From Ottelia alismoides (lineage: Eukaryota; Streptophyta; Magnoliopsida; Alismatales; Hydrocharitaceae), in contig JAZKJV010003274.1 in the NCBI GenBank assembly GCA_037367405.1, positions 26,149 to 90,148 of the forward strand: a DNA stretch of 64,000 nt, written 5' to 3'. Below, piece by piece: positions 1 to 10,215 of this stretch. The position numbers were made by a program, and so were the translations under genes. Under the pieces are notes generated by a model. That model did not search any database, was not told where the DNA came from, and saw only the letters and a program-made list of their open reading frames with translations. Each line of letters opens with the position of its first letter. The stretch's first letter is position 1.

Positions 1-1560
1 GCTCGGGCCGGGCTCAACCCACACTTATTTTGATTCCATGAAGTTGCACTTTGATTCCAATTTATTTTTATGGATATAATTCATACATAACACATGAATA
101 TTGGATGTATTGTTACTGTATAATATTACTATTGATGGATGAAGGAAATATTGGATGTATTTTGACTATAAATCAGTGTCCCCTAATTTAGTTCTAATAT
201 GATTTTTTGTAATATGAGGGCCCGGGCCCGGCCAATTTGTACTTCGGGTTCGGGCCCGGCCTGGCCCGGCCCGAGCATAATATTTTTCAAAAATGAAGAT
301 CCGGACCCGGCCCACTTGTTCATCGGGGTCGAGCCGGGCTCGAGTTTTTACAGGTCGGATCAGGGTCGGGTTTAGACCAACCCGACCCAATACTCCATCC
401 TACCCATTATGGGGACACCCATGGAGGTTGTCGTACGCTACTCCTATAATTTCGATGTTCGGTAAATCCGTCTCATGCACGTTAGATCCATATTTGAAAT
501 AGACAACCATATGAGAAAGGTAACAAAATGGAATGGACATGAAGACTACATTCATTCTCGTTTAACATTCTCACGATATATGGTTAATGTTTAATGTCCA
601 CAAGAGACATCCATTCATATAATAAATATATACCGACATGCATACAAAATACATGTATTTGTCAAAAAATATCTCTCATAGGCACCATGTGCAACAAAAG
701 TAAATTGCATGAAAGGACGCACCATCTATGATACAAGTACGATGGTGAAGCTCTAACAAACTAGATCGCTTCCGCTACGAAAATTCAGTCACTAAAACCC
801 TTAAAATAATGAAATCATCAACCCATGGTATGTGAATAATTAGTGCTACTTGTTGTTTATCAAAATATTAATAAAAACTCTATCTTGGTTATGTATATAT
901 TCACTGGTATATTGATCTCAATTTATTTATTTTTATTTACATTATATTAATTCCAAGATAAATAAAAATCAATTCCATTGTATACATATCGCTAACATTG
1001 ACAAATGAAAAATAATAGGAAAATACTAATATGTATATATGTGAAATAAAACCAAACCATAATTCTGAGATAAAAGGTTATAAAGTCAAATATCTCTTGC
1101 ATACAGTCTCCTATGGACCCATGCTCACTTTTGAATAAACATTCAAATATATACCAATCAAGACTAAATTCAAAAGGTTCGGAGTTCATATGTGAAATCT
1201 AGGTTTTGGGACCTAATTGTATGTTGTGATTATTCACTAACTTTGACTTATCATTTTATGCACATGATTACTCTTTTTTATTTGTTTCTTTTAAATTTAT
1301 TTTCTTTGATTTGTGTTTTAAAAAAGTATGCAGAAATATAATTCCAAAACACTAAAGAAAATAAAGAAAAAGAAATGTTTTGAATATTTATATGAAGTAC
1401 GCATATAAGTCCCTTGTTTTATTTATTTATTTTCTTACTTATTAAATTTTCAATAATAGATTAATGTGTAAATATTTTCCCTCTATTTTTATTTGATTGA
1501 ATTTTAAATGTACATTTAATTAATAATAATAATAAAGGTATAAAATAAAAATATTGTGTA
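1..1560. other. AT-rich spacer with a GC-rich low-complexity block, no gene seen
   Basis: Mostly AT-rich DNA with no recognisable protein. Positions about 205-385 are a GC-rich low-complexity patch made of repeated GGGCCCGGGCCC / CCCGGCCC-like words. Its translations are only Arg/Pro/Gly-rich artefacts. The first 20 bases are GC-rich words of the same kind, so the patch may be part of a larger repeat cut by the window edge. Confidence 0.5.
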
Positions 1561-2784
1561 TATATAGACCCCCCCCCCCCCAAAACATTACTATTTGCTT
1601 CAGCTGAAAGAGTCTCAGCTCCTTCCTTTTATTATTGCAGTCGTATCTGCTGCTCCTAGATGTTGCATGTTATTGTCCAAGCAGTTGGAGCCTCTCCTGG
1701 AACTTCTGCTGCTTCCATTGGAGCTCCAGCCAAGTGAAGGAGTTGTTGCTATCCACAGTTGTGCTGCTGCTGCTAGCAGTTGCAGCTCCAAGCAGCATTA
1801 TTGCTATTGTTGATAGGAATTTCAGCAACGACATGCTGCAAATTCGAAGCCATTAGCTGCTTCAAGCAATCTCTGATCTAGCTCTTTTTTCTCCAAATTG
1901 AAGCAATCCAAAGGTACAATTATTTTCCCTTCTTGCTGCCATCCATATCTCCTAAAAACCTAATAAAAAATCCTTAAATTGCCACTGTTTTCACTAATTT
2001 CATATCAGTAAATGACTATTGATCTCATGTTTGAGGGTGAGGATTTTTGGGTTAATTAGTTGGGATAAAAAATCAAATCAATAATATCAACCTAACTCAT
2101 AATATGAAATTGCCAAAGTCGCTCATTTTTTAAGTTTAAAAAATTAATTCAATTCTCTATTAGTGGTTGCTGATCAATTTTTAGTCTAAAAAAATTTGAC
2201 TTTAAGAAATTAATTTCTCTATTACTTAAGCTGCTGCTTAAAGTTAGTTTAAAAATGAATTAAAAATTTAATTCTCTATAATATGCTACCTAAATTTTAT
2301 TTAAATATTTTAAATTTAATAAATTAATTCCTCTGCTACTACTACTGTAACTATTGTAATATGCTACTGTAAGCTACGGCTTAAATGTTAGTTTAGAAAT
2401 TTTGAGTTCAGGAATTTAATTCTCTGCTATTATGAATTGCTCCTAAATATAGTAAGTTCTGCTTAAATTTTAGTCTTCGACGATAAATAAACCCCAAATT
2501 CTAGATCCTAAGGGGATGCCCAGTTCGAGAATAAACATGAATAAGGATGACGAATAAAGAGAATAATGGTCCATTACAGAGACGGAGAGAGGGGGGGCGG
2601 GAGGGGGCTTAGCCCCCCAAGCCTCCCAAGTTTCCATCATTATTATATAATATGTATGCACTCTTTAATTACTATAAATGGACGAAATGCACATAAATCT
2701 TAGATATTCTAGTGTTAAAATCAATTTAATGCTACTATATCTACATGTAAAAGATAAATATCCTACTTTTAAGGATGTAAATTG

Positions 2785-2785
<1 letters not shown>
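1561..2785. other. Non-coding stretch, possibly a decayed LTR leader
   Basis: No gene seen. A C-tract at about 1569-1581 is followed by CT/CTG-rich sequence (1595-1915). This ends in a donor-like AAAG|GTACAA and then 'cttcttgctgccatcc'. The gypsy solo LTR near 55800 has a similar layout (donor-like AAG|GTACTA, then 'ccttgctgccatgc'), so a distant, decayed LTR of that lineage is possible. The resemblance is weak and judged by eye. Confidence 0.25.
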
Positions 2786-2854
<69 letters not shown>

Positions 2855-3880
2855 TAATGGGGTTGTCCCCTTGGGTAGCCAACATGGCTGCCCCTGCGCC
2901 ATTTACGGTATTTTTTATTTTTTTCAAAAATCCTGTTACCGTTAAAAAATGGCCATTTAGATGGAGGCCGTAGGAGTTTCTGTTTCTGACGAAATTCGAA
3001 TGGCATATAGGAGGGATATAGGGGTGAATATACATGGATTTATTTTTCAAAAAAAAGCGTCGAAATAGAGGGCGGGGCAGCCATAATGGGGCTGCCATGT
3101 TATATATATAACATGGCTGCCCCGCCTCGTATTTCGACTTTATTTTTATTTTTATTTTGAAAAATATCACCATCTATATTCATCCATATATCTCTCATAT
3201 ATGCCATTCAAATTTCGTGAGAAACAGAGACTCCTGCGGCCTCCATCGAGATAGTATCGATTTAAAAAATCCTACGACCGTTAAGAAATAACTGTCCGGA
3301 TGGATGCTGTAGGAGTCTCTGTTTCTGACGAAATTCGTATGGCTTATAGGAGAGATATATGAATGAATATACATGACGATATTTTTCAAAAAAAATAAAA
3401 AAAATGCCGAAATAGCACGAGGGCAGCCATGTTGGCTGCCTCAAAGGGCAACCCCATTAATCTCTCTCTCTCTCTCTCTCTCCCTCCATCTCTCTCTCTC
3501 TATATATATATATATATGGAAAAAATGGGGATGCCCCTATGCCCCTACCCCATTTTTTCGCAATTTTTTTATTTTTTTTGGAAAATTTCACCATGTATAT
3601 TCATCCCTATATCTCTCCTATATGTCATTCAAATTCATCAGAAACAGAGACTCCTACTGCCTCCATCCAGACAGTCATTTTTTTAACGGTCGCAGAAACA
3701 AAGACTCATATACCCTCCATCTAGAACATGTAATTTCAACGGTCTAAACATTGTTTCAATCGACTTGTTCTAGATGGATGGCATAAGAGTCTCCGTTTCT
3801 GACAAAATTTGAATGACATATTGTAGGGATATATAGATGAATATACATTTGTTCAAATATTTACGTAAAATCACACGTTT
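2786..3880. repeat. Alternating inverted-repeat array bounded by AT/AG microsatellites
   Basis: An (AT)n(AG)n tract at 2786-2851 is mirrored by (CT)n(AT)n at about 3461-3518. Next to each tract is a mirrored word, GGTTAATGGGGTTG then a GGCAGCC-type motif. Inside and beyond, one unit of roughly 90 bp (CCGTAGGAGT, GTTTCTGACGAAATTCG, GAATATACATG) recurs in alternating direction: + at about 2962, - at 3150, + at 3296, - at 3582, + at 3770. The centre at about 3098-3117 is a near-perfect hairpin with the loop GTTATATATATAAC. This looks like a foldback or MITE cluster. No protein is supported; apparent ORFs are microsatellite translations. Confidence 0.7.
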
Positions 3881-4038
3881 AGATAGTTGTTTTGTAAAAA
3901 TATCTTGTAAATATTAATATTGTAGTTATTTTTTTTTCAAATTATGCAATCAATGAAAATCAAGAAATATTGATTACTAAAATAACAATTAATTGTAAAA
4001 TAAAATAAACAATAATACCTCGTTAGTTTATTCTCTAA

Positions 4039-4286
4039 GGGCTCGTTCGGTTCGAGAATAAGCAGAAATAAGAATGGGAAATAAGGAGAATAAGGGTCTA
4101 TTCTCTGTTCGGCTGGAGGATAGGAATAAGGAGAATAAGGTGAAATAAAGGTAGGTAAGGTGGGATAAAGATAAGAATAAGAGTGAAATAAGATGGAATA
4201 AAGGGGAATAGTCGTACCACTAGGAACCGTGTCGGGAGGAGAATTTGCTCCTTATTTCATAGCTTATTCTCCTACCAAACAGGGCC
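4039..4286. mobile_element. Tourist-like (PIF/Harbinger) MITE
   Basis: A 248 bp element with imperfect terminal inverted repeats: GGGCTCGTTCGGTT on the left against GGCCCTGTTTGGTA read inward from the right. It is flanked by TAA at 4036-4038 and 4287-4289, the 3 bp target duplication typical of PIF/Harbinger MITEs. The interior is AT/GA-rich (GAATAAGGAGAATAAGG words) and non-coding. Related partial copies lie at about 4345-4530 and at the right window edge. Confidence 0.6.
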
Positions 4287-4344
4287 TAAGTGGAAATTTG
4301 TCTTAATAGTTGGCCCCCCAAGTACAAATTCCTGGCTTCGTCCC

Positions 4345-4530
4345 TGGTCCATTATCCGTTCGGTTGGAAAGATAGGAATAAGGATAATAAGGTGAAATAA
4401 ATGGTAGGTGATATGGAATATATATTAAAACACATGTAGAATAAGGTGAAATAATAGAATGTTGATGGGAATGGTCGTACTGTCGAAGAATTGACCAATT
4501 TTTCCCGACTTTATTCTCCAAACAAAAAGG
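4345..4530. repeat. Partial relative of the Tourist-like MITE
   Basis: It shares 'cgttcggttgg', 'gataggaataagg' and 'aataaggtgaaataa' words with the MITE at 4039-4286 and ends in a 'ccaaacaaaaagggccc' terminus. Termini and target duplication are not clear, so it is called a relic. Confidence 0.4.
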
Positions 4531-4620
4531 GCCCAAGAGGAAAAGTTGTGGTAAGATTACAAGTGCATCTGAGATGAGCGCAATCCTGTGACGAGCATTG
4601 TTACTATTTTTTTTCAAAAC

Positions 4621-4635
4621 AATATACACAAAGCT
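4621..4635. repeat. LINE target-site duplication, left copy
   Basis: AATATACACAAAGCT, repeated exactly at 9727-9741 directly after the poly-A tail. A 15 bp duplication fits target-primed reverse transcription. Confidence 0.85.
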
Positions 4636-4682
4636 AGCTCACCTATAGTTCTAGCAAGAGTTGGAAGCAGAGTTGCGATACC

Positions 4683-5807
4683 ATGGAACCCCCCGATATT
4701 CCTAACCCTAACCCCCCCGAAAAACCCTTACCACCGCCACCCGACAAGCCCTTTCCACCGCCACCCGACAAGCCCTTACCACCGCCACCCACAACGTCTT
4801 CCAACCCGCCTCCCCCACCCCCACCCCCTTTGTTCTCCAACTTCCTTTCCTCTGAACAGGTCGCTTTCAACTTGGCGGAGAACCACCCGACCCCTGGCCC
4901 TCCGCCGACAACATCCACGGAGGTGGTTTCTCGACCTTCCTGGAGAGACATTTGCGGGGTGTTACCTAAAGGTCCACTTCCCTCGCGAAGAATGGCGTTC
5001 ATCCCTCCTGATCTCGTTAATGGGGAGGAGGTCGCATTTGTGGATGCTCAAGAAGCGGTTGCTCTGGACCACGTCTGGGAACACACCCTCGTGTTCTATG
5101 TGTTGGGAAAACGCCCCTACAGGGCACATCTAAACAACTTCATCGATAAGGTTTGGAAGCCGAAGGGGGAGACGAAGCTCCTCGCTCGCCCGAATGGATT
5201 CTTCTACCTAAAGTTGGCTTCGGAGGAAGATTGCCAGAGAATACTAGAGGGCGGCCCGTGGCTTTTCCAAGGAAGGTTCATGGCTATTCGACGCTGGGAG
5301 GCTGGTATTTCACTCGAGCGTGATCTTCTATCGGAGGTACCTATTTGGGTTCGTCTTCATGGTCTAAGTCTGGGTCACTGTTCGGACAACATTTTGAACA
5401 AGCTGGCAAGCCTTATCGGCACGCCCCTGTTCATGGATGCCGCTACAGCTGCGGGGTTAAGGGATGGTTATGCTAGATGTTGTATCTCCGTTCATGCTGC
5501 GAAGGACATCCCCCCTACGGTTCCCCTTGTCTTCTTCACTGGGAAGCGAGAGAGCATCGGGGTGGAAGTTGAATGGCTTCCGCCATGTTGCAGGAGCTGT
5601 GTTTCGTTTGGCCATAGCTCGGGTAGCTGCCCTTTTGCTAGAAAGGACAAGATGTTGGGAGCTCAGAAGGTTATTATTGATCAAGGCCAGGAGTCCACAC
5701 CAATTATTATTGACCAAGCCAGGAGTCCACACCAATTATTCCAACCGAGAAGGAGAAGGAGAGCAGTGCACCCTCTCCTGGAAAAGAGCCATCCGAAATT
5801 CCTGTAG
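4683..5807 (+). CDS. LINE ORF1, DUF4283 / zinc-knuckle RNA-binding protein (frameshifted)
   Basis: ORF1 of plant L1 LINEs binds element RNA and forms the ribonucleoprotein. The N-terminus (first 50 residues) is a Pro-rich repeat. A DUF4283-like region follows at about residues 110-265 (RPNGFFYLKLASEEDC, GGPWLF, PIWVRLHGL). A CCHC knuckle C-X2-C-X4-H-X4-C lies at about residues 301-316. The ATG at 4683 is the first in-frame start, 47 bases into the element. This frame ends at 5807, but the natural C-terminus continues in another frame to 6229. The slip lies in a 33/32 bp tandem duplication at about 5670-5738, where the second copy has lost one base. Confidence 0.8.
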   Translation: MEPPDIPNPNPPEKPLPPPPDKPFPPPPDKPLPPPPTTSSNPPPPPPPPLFSNFLSSEQVAFNLAENHPTPGPPPTTSTEVVSRPSWRDICGVLPKGPLPSRRMAFIPPDLVNGEEVAFVDAQEAVALDHVWEHTLVFYVLGKRPYRAHLNNFIDKVWKPKGETKLLARPNGFFYLKLASEEDCQRILEGGPWLFQGRFMAIRRWEAGISLERDLLSEVPIWVRLHGLSLGHCSDNILNKLASLIGTPLFMDAATAAGLRDGYARCCISVHAAKDIPPTVPLVFFTGKRESIGVEVEWLPPCCRSCVSFGHSSGSCPFARKDKMLGAQKVIIDQGQESTPIIIDQARSPHQLFQPRRRRRAVHPLLEKSHPKFL

Positions 5808-5809
5808 AT

Positions 5810-6229
5810 GTGGAGAGCTCTGGTAATCCACAGGCCAGCAAAGAATCCTTGCCGCCGAAGCAACCAAAGAGAGCTCCTGCCCAAGGTAAGCTTGGAAACT
5901 CGTTCCCTTATGGGCATAGATCCCTCCTGCACAGAAAAATAGCTTCTGCTCGGAAGCAACCACATTCTAGTCATATGTCGGGGAGCACCTCGTTCATAGA
6001 CTTGAACTTCCCTTCCAACGAGCAGGGGAGCTCTAAGAAGATGGTTTTCCAGGGTCAGCAACCTCCTGAACAGCCTACTGGGGATCAGGCGAGGGACTCT
6101 TTCGCACTACCGGAGATCATCTCCTCCCCTAACCCGGAATGGACAACTGTTAACCACAAAAAGAAGAGGCCTCAGAAGGCCGGCATCAACTTCAACGGGC
6201 CTCAAAAGCCCTCTGCTTCTCGTTCCTAA
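5810..6229 (+). pseudogene. LINE ORF1 C-terminal part after the frame slip
   Basis: Carries the polar, Lys/Pro/Ser-rich tail of ORF1 in the shifted frame. No catalytic motif is seen, as expected for an ORF1 tail. It ends in TAA at 6227-6229, overlapping the ATG of ORF2 by one base (TAATG), an arrangement that would suit termination-reinitiation. It belongs to ORF1 and is not a separate gene. Confidence 0.7.
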
Positions 6230-7854
6230 TGTCCATTGCTGTGTGCAACACGCGTGGGCTGAACAAGCCACGCAAACTTAAGGCCTTATTGGGGTGCCTC
6301 ATTAATAAGCAGGCTGAGATAATTGGCCTTCTCGAAACAAAAATTAGACCGGAGTCGAGAACAACTTTTGCTGATAGGTTACCTATGGGCTGGTCTTTCT
6401 TCCATAATGACACACCACTGGGAAGGATTTACGTTCTGTGGAAGAGCGCGTGTTGGAACTGCTCGCCGATGGCTTCCTCACATCAAGCTGTTACTATGAA
6501 TTGCACTAATCGTGGGGGCCTGGAGCTGGTGATCTCGTGCATTTATGGCTCCAACTCAGCGGTGGAACGTAGGGAGCTATGGAACCAACTGAGCCTGGAA
6601 TCAGCGAGAATGAATAAGCCGTGGCTTGTGATAGGAGACTTTAATGTGGTGCGTTTCAACAGTGAGAAGACTGGTGGTCATCCTCCATTGCAGAATCCCA
6701 TGGACGAGTTTAATGATTGTATCGACCACTGTCAGCTTATTGACTTGTGCTCCCTTGGCAATAATTGGACGTGGTCTAACTGCTCCATTGGTTATAACAG
6801 AATCACTGCCAAATTGGATAGGGCTCTCATTAATGCTGATTGGCTCAGCACCTTCCCCCAAGCCAAATGCAACATCTCGCCTCTGCCTTCTAGTGATCAC
6901 AAGTTGCTATCGATCGAGCTCGCCCGCCTACCTTCCTGGCCAAAGCCCTTTCGTCATTTTGACTACTGGATGGATCGCGATGGTTACGTGGAAGCAGTTT
7001 CGAGAGGTTGGAATCCCACAGCGGCGAGTAACCCCTTGTTCCGCCTTGCAACGAGATTAAAAAATGTTAAACTCGCGCTTAAAGCTTGGGCTGGCGATGA
7101 GGCGAATGTTTGCCTAAACTCCAATAGAGCTTACTCCTTCCTAGAAAAATTGCACGTGGTCCTGGAAGGCAATCCTATGGACGACATCCTCGCGCAGTTG
7201 GATAAGGACACGAAAAGTTACATTGAGGGGCTTGAAAAGGATCTTGAATCGGCTTGGAAGCAAAAAAGCCGTGTGGATTGGCTAAGGCTCGGCGACAGGA
7301 ACACAAAATTTTTCCATCTTTCGGCTAAAGCTAGAACAAATAAGAACACCATCTCAGCTCTTTTGGATGACCAAGGGCGGGTCATTGATAGGCCCATAGA
7401 GATTGTGCGGGCTGCTGTGGAGTACTTCCATGCTTTGTTTGGACCCGAATTACCTCGTCCGTCCAGGGTGGCTCCACCCTCGCCAAAATCTACCCTTTCG
7501 GAGCAGGCTGCGAGTTGGCTAACGAGGCCGTTCACTGAAAAGGAAGTTTGGAAGGCCCTTTGTGACATCCCGTCAAATAAGGCTCCGGGCCCCGATGGTT
7601 TCAATGCCTATTTTTTCAAGAAACACTGGAATATGATGAAAGGGGAGATATGTTCGGCCATGGATTTCCTTCATGGGGGGGGGGGGGGGGGGGGGGAACA
7701 TGGTCAGGCAGATCAATCACACTTTTCTAACATTGGTTCCCAAGGTTGCAAGTGTTACGGGTATGGGCGACTTTCGTCCCATTTCATGCTGCAATGTTAT
7801 TTACAAGATATTCTCAAAGATGTTAGCATCCCGATTGGCGGAGACCCTACCTAG
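6229..7854 (+). CDS. LINE ORF2 N-terminal part: AP-type endonuclease and start of reverse transcriptase
   Basis: The endonuclease nicks target DNA to prime reverse transcription. Visible motifs in order: N-terminal CNTRGLN, LLETK (about residues 35-39), GDFN (about 140), W-T-W-S-N, KLDRALIN and SDH (about 222). The reverse transcriptase begins with the typical plant LINE block NKAPGPDGF (about 450). The frame is broken at 22 consecutive G residues (7675-7696), after which this frame reads nonsense to 7854. The true continuation is in the frame read from the G run to 9535. Confidence 0.88.
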   Translation: MSIAVCNTRGLNKPRKLKALLGCLINKQAEIIGLLETKIRPESRTTFADRLPMGWSFFHNDTPLGRIYVLWKSACWNCSPMASSHQAVTMNCTNRGGLELVISCIYGSNSAVERRELWNQLSLESARMNKPWLVIGDFNVVRFNSEKTGGHPPLQNPMDEFNDCIDHCQLIDLCSLGNNWTWSNCSIGYNRITAKLDRALINADWLSTFPQAKCNISPLPSSDHKLLSIELARLPSWPKPFRHFDYWMDRDGYVEAVSRGWNPTAASNPLFRLATRLKNVKLALKAWAGDEANVCLNSNRAYSFLEKLHVVLEGNPMDDILAQLDKDTKSYIEGLEKDLESAWKQKSRVDWLRLGDRNTKFFHLSAKARTNKNTISALLDDQGRVIDRPIEIVRAAVEYFHALFGPELPRPSRVAPPSPKSTLSEQAASWLTRPFTEKEVWKALCDIPSNKAPGPDGFNAYFFKKHWNMMKGEICSAMDFLHGGGGGGGEHGQADQSHFSNIGSQGCKCYGYGRLSSHFMLQCYLQDILKDVSIPIGGDPT

Positions 7855-9535
7855 CCTTATCTCTACAAATCAGTCTGCATTCATCAAAGGGCGGTCTATT
7901 GGAGATAACATTAGACTGGCTCAAGAAGTGCTTAATGGATTTGATCGTCGCCGTAGCTTGAATAGAGCGTGCCTCAAGATTGATCTAGCTAAAGCTTTCG
8001 ATTCCATAGAACACTCATTCATCCTGGAAGCTCTTAAGGCTATGGGCTTCAATCGAATTTGGATTGGTTGGATCCAAAACTGTATTGCGACGACATCCTT
8101 CTCCATTCTTCTCAATGGGTCCCCACATGGGCTTTTCAAAGGTTCTCGAGGTTTGAGACAAGGGGACCCTCTTAGCCCATTGTTGTTCACTATTGGGATG
8201 GAATCCCTCACTTGCCTTGTGGACAAAGCTCTACTCGAGGGCCGGTTTCAGCCCCTTGGTAGAGGTCGCTCCCTTGCGCCTACACATCTCATGTATGCTG
8301 ATGATCTTCTTTTCTTCTGCAAGGGTACTTTGCGCTCTCTTGAGTCTATCAAGGCTATCCTCAATGATTTTTATAACATCTCGGGGCTCCGCATGAATGC
8401 TAGGAAGAGCAAGCTGTTCCGCCCTAAATCCTTCAGGGACAACTTCTCCCTTACATTACGTATTGGCATACTCTCGCAGGCCATGCCAACCACATATTTG
8501 GGTATTCCGCTGGTAACCTCTAATCGGGCTAAGTTTACACAACGATCTTTGATTGACAGGGTTAGGGTCCTGCTTGGGGGCTGGAAGGCAGCGACCCTAT
8601 CCATTGCCGGCCGAGCTCAGCTATTAAGGTCAGTTGTTTCAGGCGTTCTCCTATTCTGGACAGCCAGCACAGTCCTTACTCGCTGCACTATCCGAACCAT
8701 TGATATGCTATGTGCAAAGTTCTTATGGAATAAGAAGATCCATGACATCTCTTGGTCTTGTATTTGTCTCCCGAAATCTGAGGGGGGACTAGGTATTAGA
8801 TCGCTGGACACTCTTCAAAGGGCAATGATAATTTCATGGTCTTGGAGGCTGGTGAGTTCAGATGCCTCTATTTGGGCGACCTACTTGAGGCAGAAATTTC
8901 TCCACTCCTCCTCCTTCTGGGACGCTCAATCAGCCCCCTCTCACAGTTTGATATGGAAGGCTATTCTAAGAGCGAGGGAATCGTTTGCCAGCGCCGTTCA
9001 ACCTTCTTCGTCCACTACTCGGTGGACTCTCTCCACATCAGGCTACTCATTTGCAAGTGCGGTAGATCTTGTCCGCCACAAAGAATCGCTCAAAGCTTGG
9101 GCACCTTGGATTTGGAGGAGGAGCATTCCACCTAGGTTCTCCTGCACGCTGCTCAGGGCACTGAAGGAGAGGCTGCCTACCTTGGACCGGCTCGCAAGAT
9201 TTCAGAACGGTCTCCCCTCGCTGTGTTACCTGTGCCTCAATCAACCAGAATCTCATGAGCATCTGTTCTTTGAGTGTAAAGTCACCTCCGCTATCTGGGA
9301 GACCTCTTGCTCCTCCCTAAATTTGACGTCGCCTCCTCGGCAGCACCTTAACGAACTATACACCTGGCTATCCTCCGATCCGGTTCAATCATCATGTGAA
9401 TTGCTGGCTCTCACGCTCGCTGCTGTGGTCGCCTACACCTGGGAGGAAAGGAACTCCCGCTGGAACTTGGGCGTTCATAGGACCGTGGAGTGGATTGTTG
9501 ACAAGATTGTGAATACTTGTCGCTCATTGCTCTGA
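7673..9535 (+). CDS. LINE ORF2 C-terminal part: reverse transcriptase and zf-RVT domain
   Basis: Continues the LINE polymerase after the G-run slip. RT motifs in order: NHTFLTLVPK, FRPISCCN, KIDLAKAFDS, GLRQGDPLSPLLF and the catalytic YADD (about 8295). The C-terminus has the plant zf-RVT pattern, with CYLC followed by HEHLFFEC (about 9220-9280). No RNase H domain is seen. The apparent start at the G run is not a real translation start. The stop at 9533-9535 is followed by a 185 bp 3' UTR and the poly-A tail. Confidence 0.88.
   Translation: MGGGGGGGNMVRQINHTFLTLVPKVASVTGMGDFRPISCCNVIYKIFSKMLASRLAETLPSLISTNQSAFIKGRSIGDNIRLAQEVLNGFDRRRSLNRACLKIDLAKAFDSIEHSFILEALKAMGFNRIWIGWIQNCIATTSFSILLNGSPHGLFKGSRGLRQGDPLSPLLFTIGMESLTCLVDKALLEGRFQPLGRGRSLAPTHLMYADDLLFFCKGTLRSLESIKAILNDFYNISGLRMNARKSKLFRPKSFRDNFSLTLRIGILSQAMPTTYLGIPLVTSNRAKFTQRSLIDRVRVLLGGWKAATLSIAGRAQLLRSVVSGVLLFWTASTVLTRCTIRTIDMLCAKFLWNKKIHDISWSCICLPKSEGGLGIRSLDTLQRAMIISWSWRLVSSDASIWATYLRQKFLHSSSFWDAQSAPSHSLIWKAILRARESFASAVQPSSSTTRWTLSTSGYSFASAVDLVRHKESLKAWAPWIWRRSIPPRFSCTLLRALKERLPTLDRLARFQNGLPSLCYLCLNQPESHEHLFFECKVTSAIWETSCSSLNLTSPPRQHLNELYTWLSSDPVQSSCELLALTLAAVVAYTWEERNSRWNLGVHRTVEWIVDKIVNTCRSLL
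7675..7696 (+). repeat. 22-base poly-G run breaking LINE ORF2
   Basis: An uninterrupted G homopolymer inside the reverse transcriptase. Sequence on its two sides belongs to the same protein in different frames. It is either a real slippage mutation or a sequencing/assembly error in a homopolymer. Confidence 0.9.
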
Positions 9536-9726
9536 AAGATACTTAGACCGAGTTTTTTGTTTTTCCACTCGGTTGTTTGTTTGTCATTTTAGTCCGGTTG
9601 TGGACGAATTTTTTTGGCGGTGATGTCTATTGGATGTTACTGCTGGAGTTTTAGGCCGTTTGTGCCAATTTTGTAAATTTTGAAACTCCTTTTCTTATTG
9701 AAATACTTATATACCCTTCAAAAAAA

Positions 9727-9741
9727 AATATACACAAAGCT
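9727..9741. repeat. LINE target-site duplication, right copy
   Basis: Exact repeat of 4621-4635, overlapping the last A residues of the tail. Confidence 0.85.
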
Positions 9742-10129
9742 TTATCGCATGGTCCTGACGAGAAAGTTTATGGTATGTTTTGTGTGTTGGGGTGTTAAAT
9801 AACAGAACTGTTGATTTGTACTAAATATTGTTTCGGGACTCTTCCAATGCAACTGTGAAGATAAACAAATAGACTATAATCTGAGTAGTGTTTGGGTAAC
9901 CCGTACAAATCTAATATCTTCGCCGTAGGGGGTCTAGTTAAACGTATATATCGAGTATTTATCCCCACTGACAGTCCATCCCGATCCACTTACGTGGGTC
10001 CCACTCTCTGCTCAACGGGCAAAAATAGCGCAGCTCCCATTTCCCACGCCTCCAAAACTCGACCGTTACAAAAGAAAGAAGAGCACTCACGCCCTACAGC
10101 ACAGCACACGCTCTCTCTCTCTCTCTGTC
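9742..10129 (+). promoter_or_regulatory. Proximal promoter and 5' leader of the IST1-like gene
   Basis: 388 bp between the LINE and the start codon. It holds a TATA-like GTATATAT at about 9944, a GTGGGTCCCAC palindrome at about 9995 and a pyrimidine-rich (CT)n patch at 10111-10126 just before the ATG, as in many plant leaders. The transcription start is not defined by sequence. The LINE has displaced any more distal promoter elements to beyond 4636. Confidence 0.5.
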
Positions 10130-10215
10130 ATGGCTCCAGAGGCAAATGCTTCTCTCAAGAAGCTCATGGCGGTGGGCTCCTTCCTCTTGGGCAAACGTTT
10201 CAACTCTTCCAGATG
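10130..10215 (+). CDS. ISTL: IST1-like exon 1
   Basis: Starts at the ATG following the CT-rich leader and encodes 28 residues ending FNSSR plus two bases of a Cys codon. The donor G|GTACTC at 10215/10216 joins in phase to exon 2, giving [14 protein letters not shown], the usual start of the IST1 domain. Confidence 0.85.

Larger units (their letters stand above)
4636..9726 (+). mobile_element. Full-length L1-type LINE (non-LTR retrotransposon)
   Basis: A 5.1 kb element with ORF1 (gag-like) and ORF2 (endonuclease plus reverse transcriptase), a short 3' UTR and a poly-A end (from 9720). It is bounded by exact 15 bp direct repeats. ORF1 stop and ORF2 start overlap as TAATG at 6227-6231. Both ORFs carry one frame break: in ORF1 near 5715-5730 and in ORF2 at a 22-G run. 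The copy therefore looks full length but inactive. It has the same orientation as the IST1-like gene and ends about 390 bp before that gene's start codon. Confidence 0.9.

Noticed and set aside
2769..3747. Open frames with Ser-Leu or Ile-Tyr repeats
   Set aside because: They are translations of AT and AG/CT microsatellites in the foldback array.
4643..5002. Gly-rich open frame opposite LINE ORF1
   Set aside because: Shadow of the Pro-rich N-terminus of ORF1 on the other strand.
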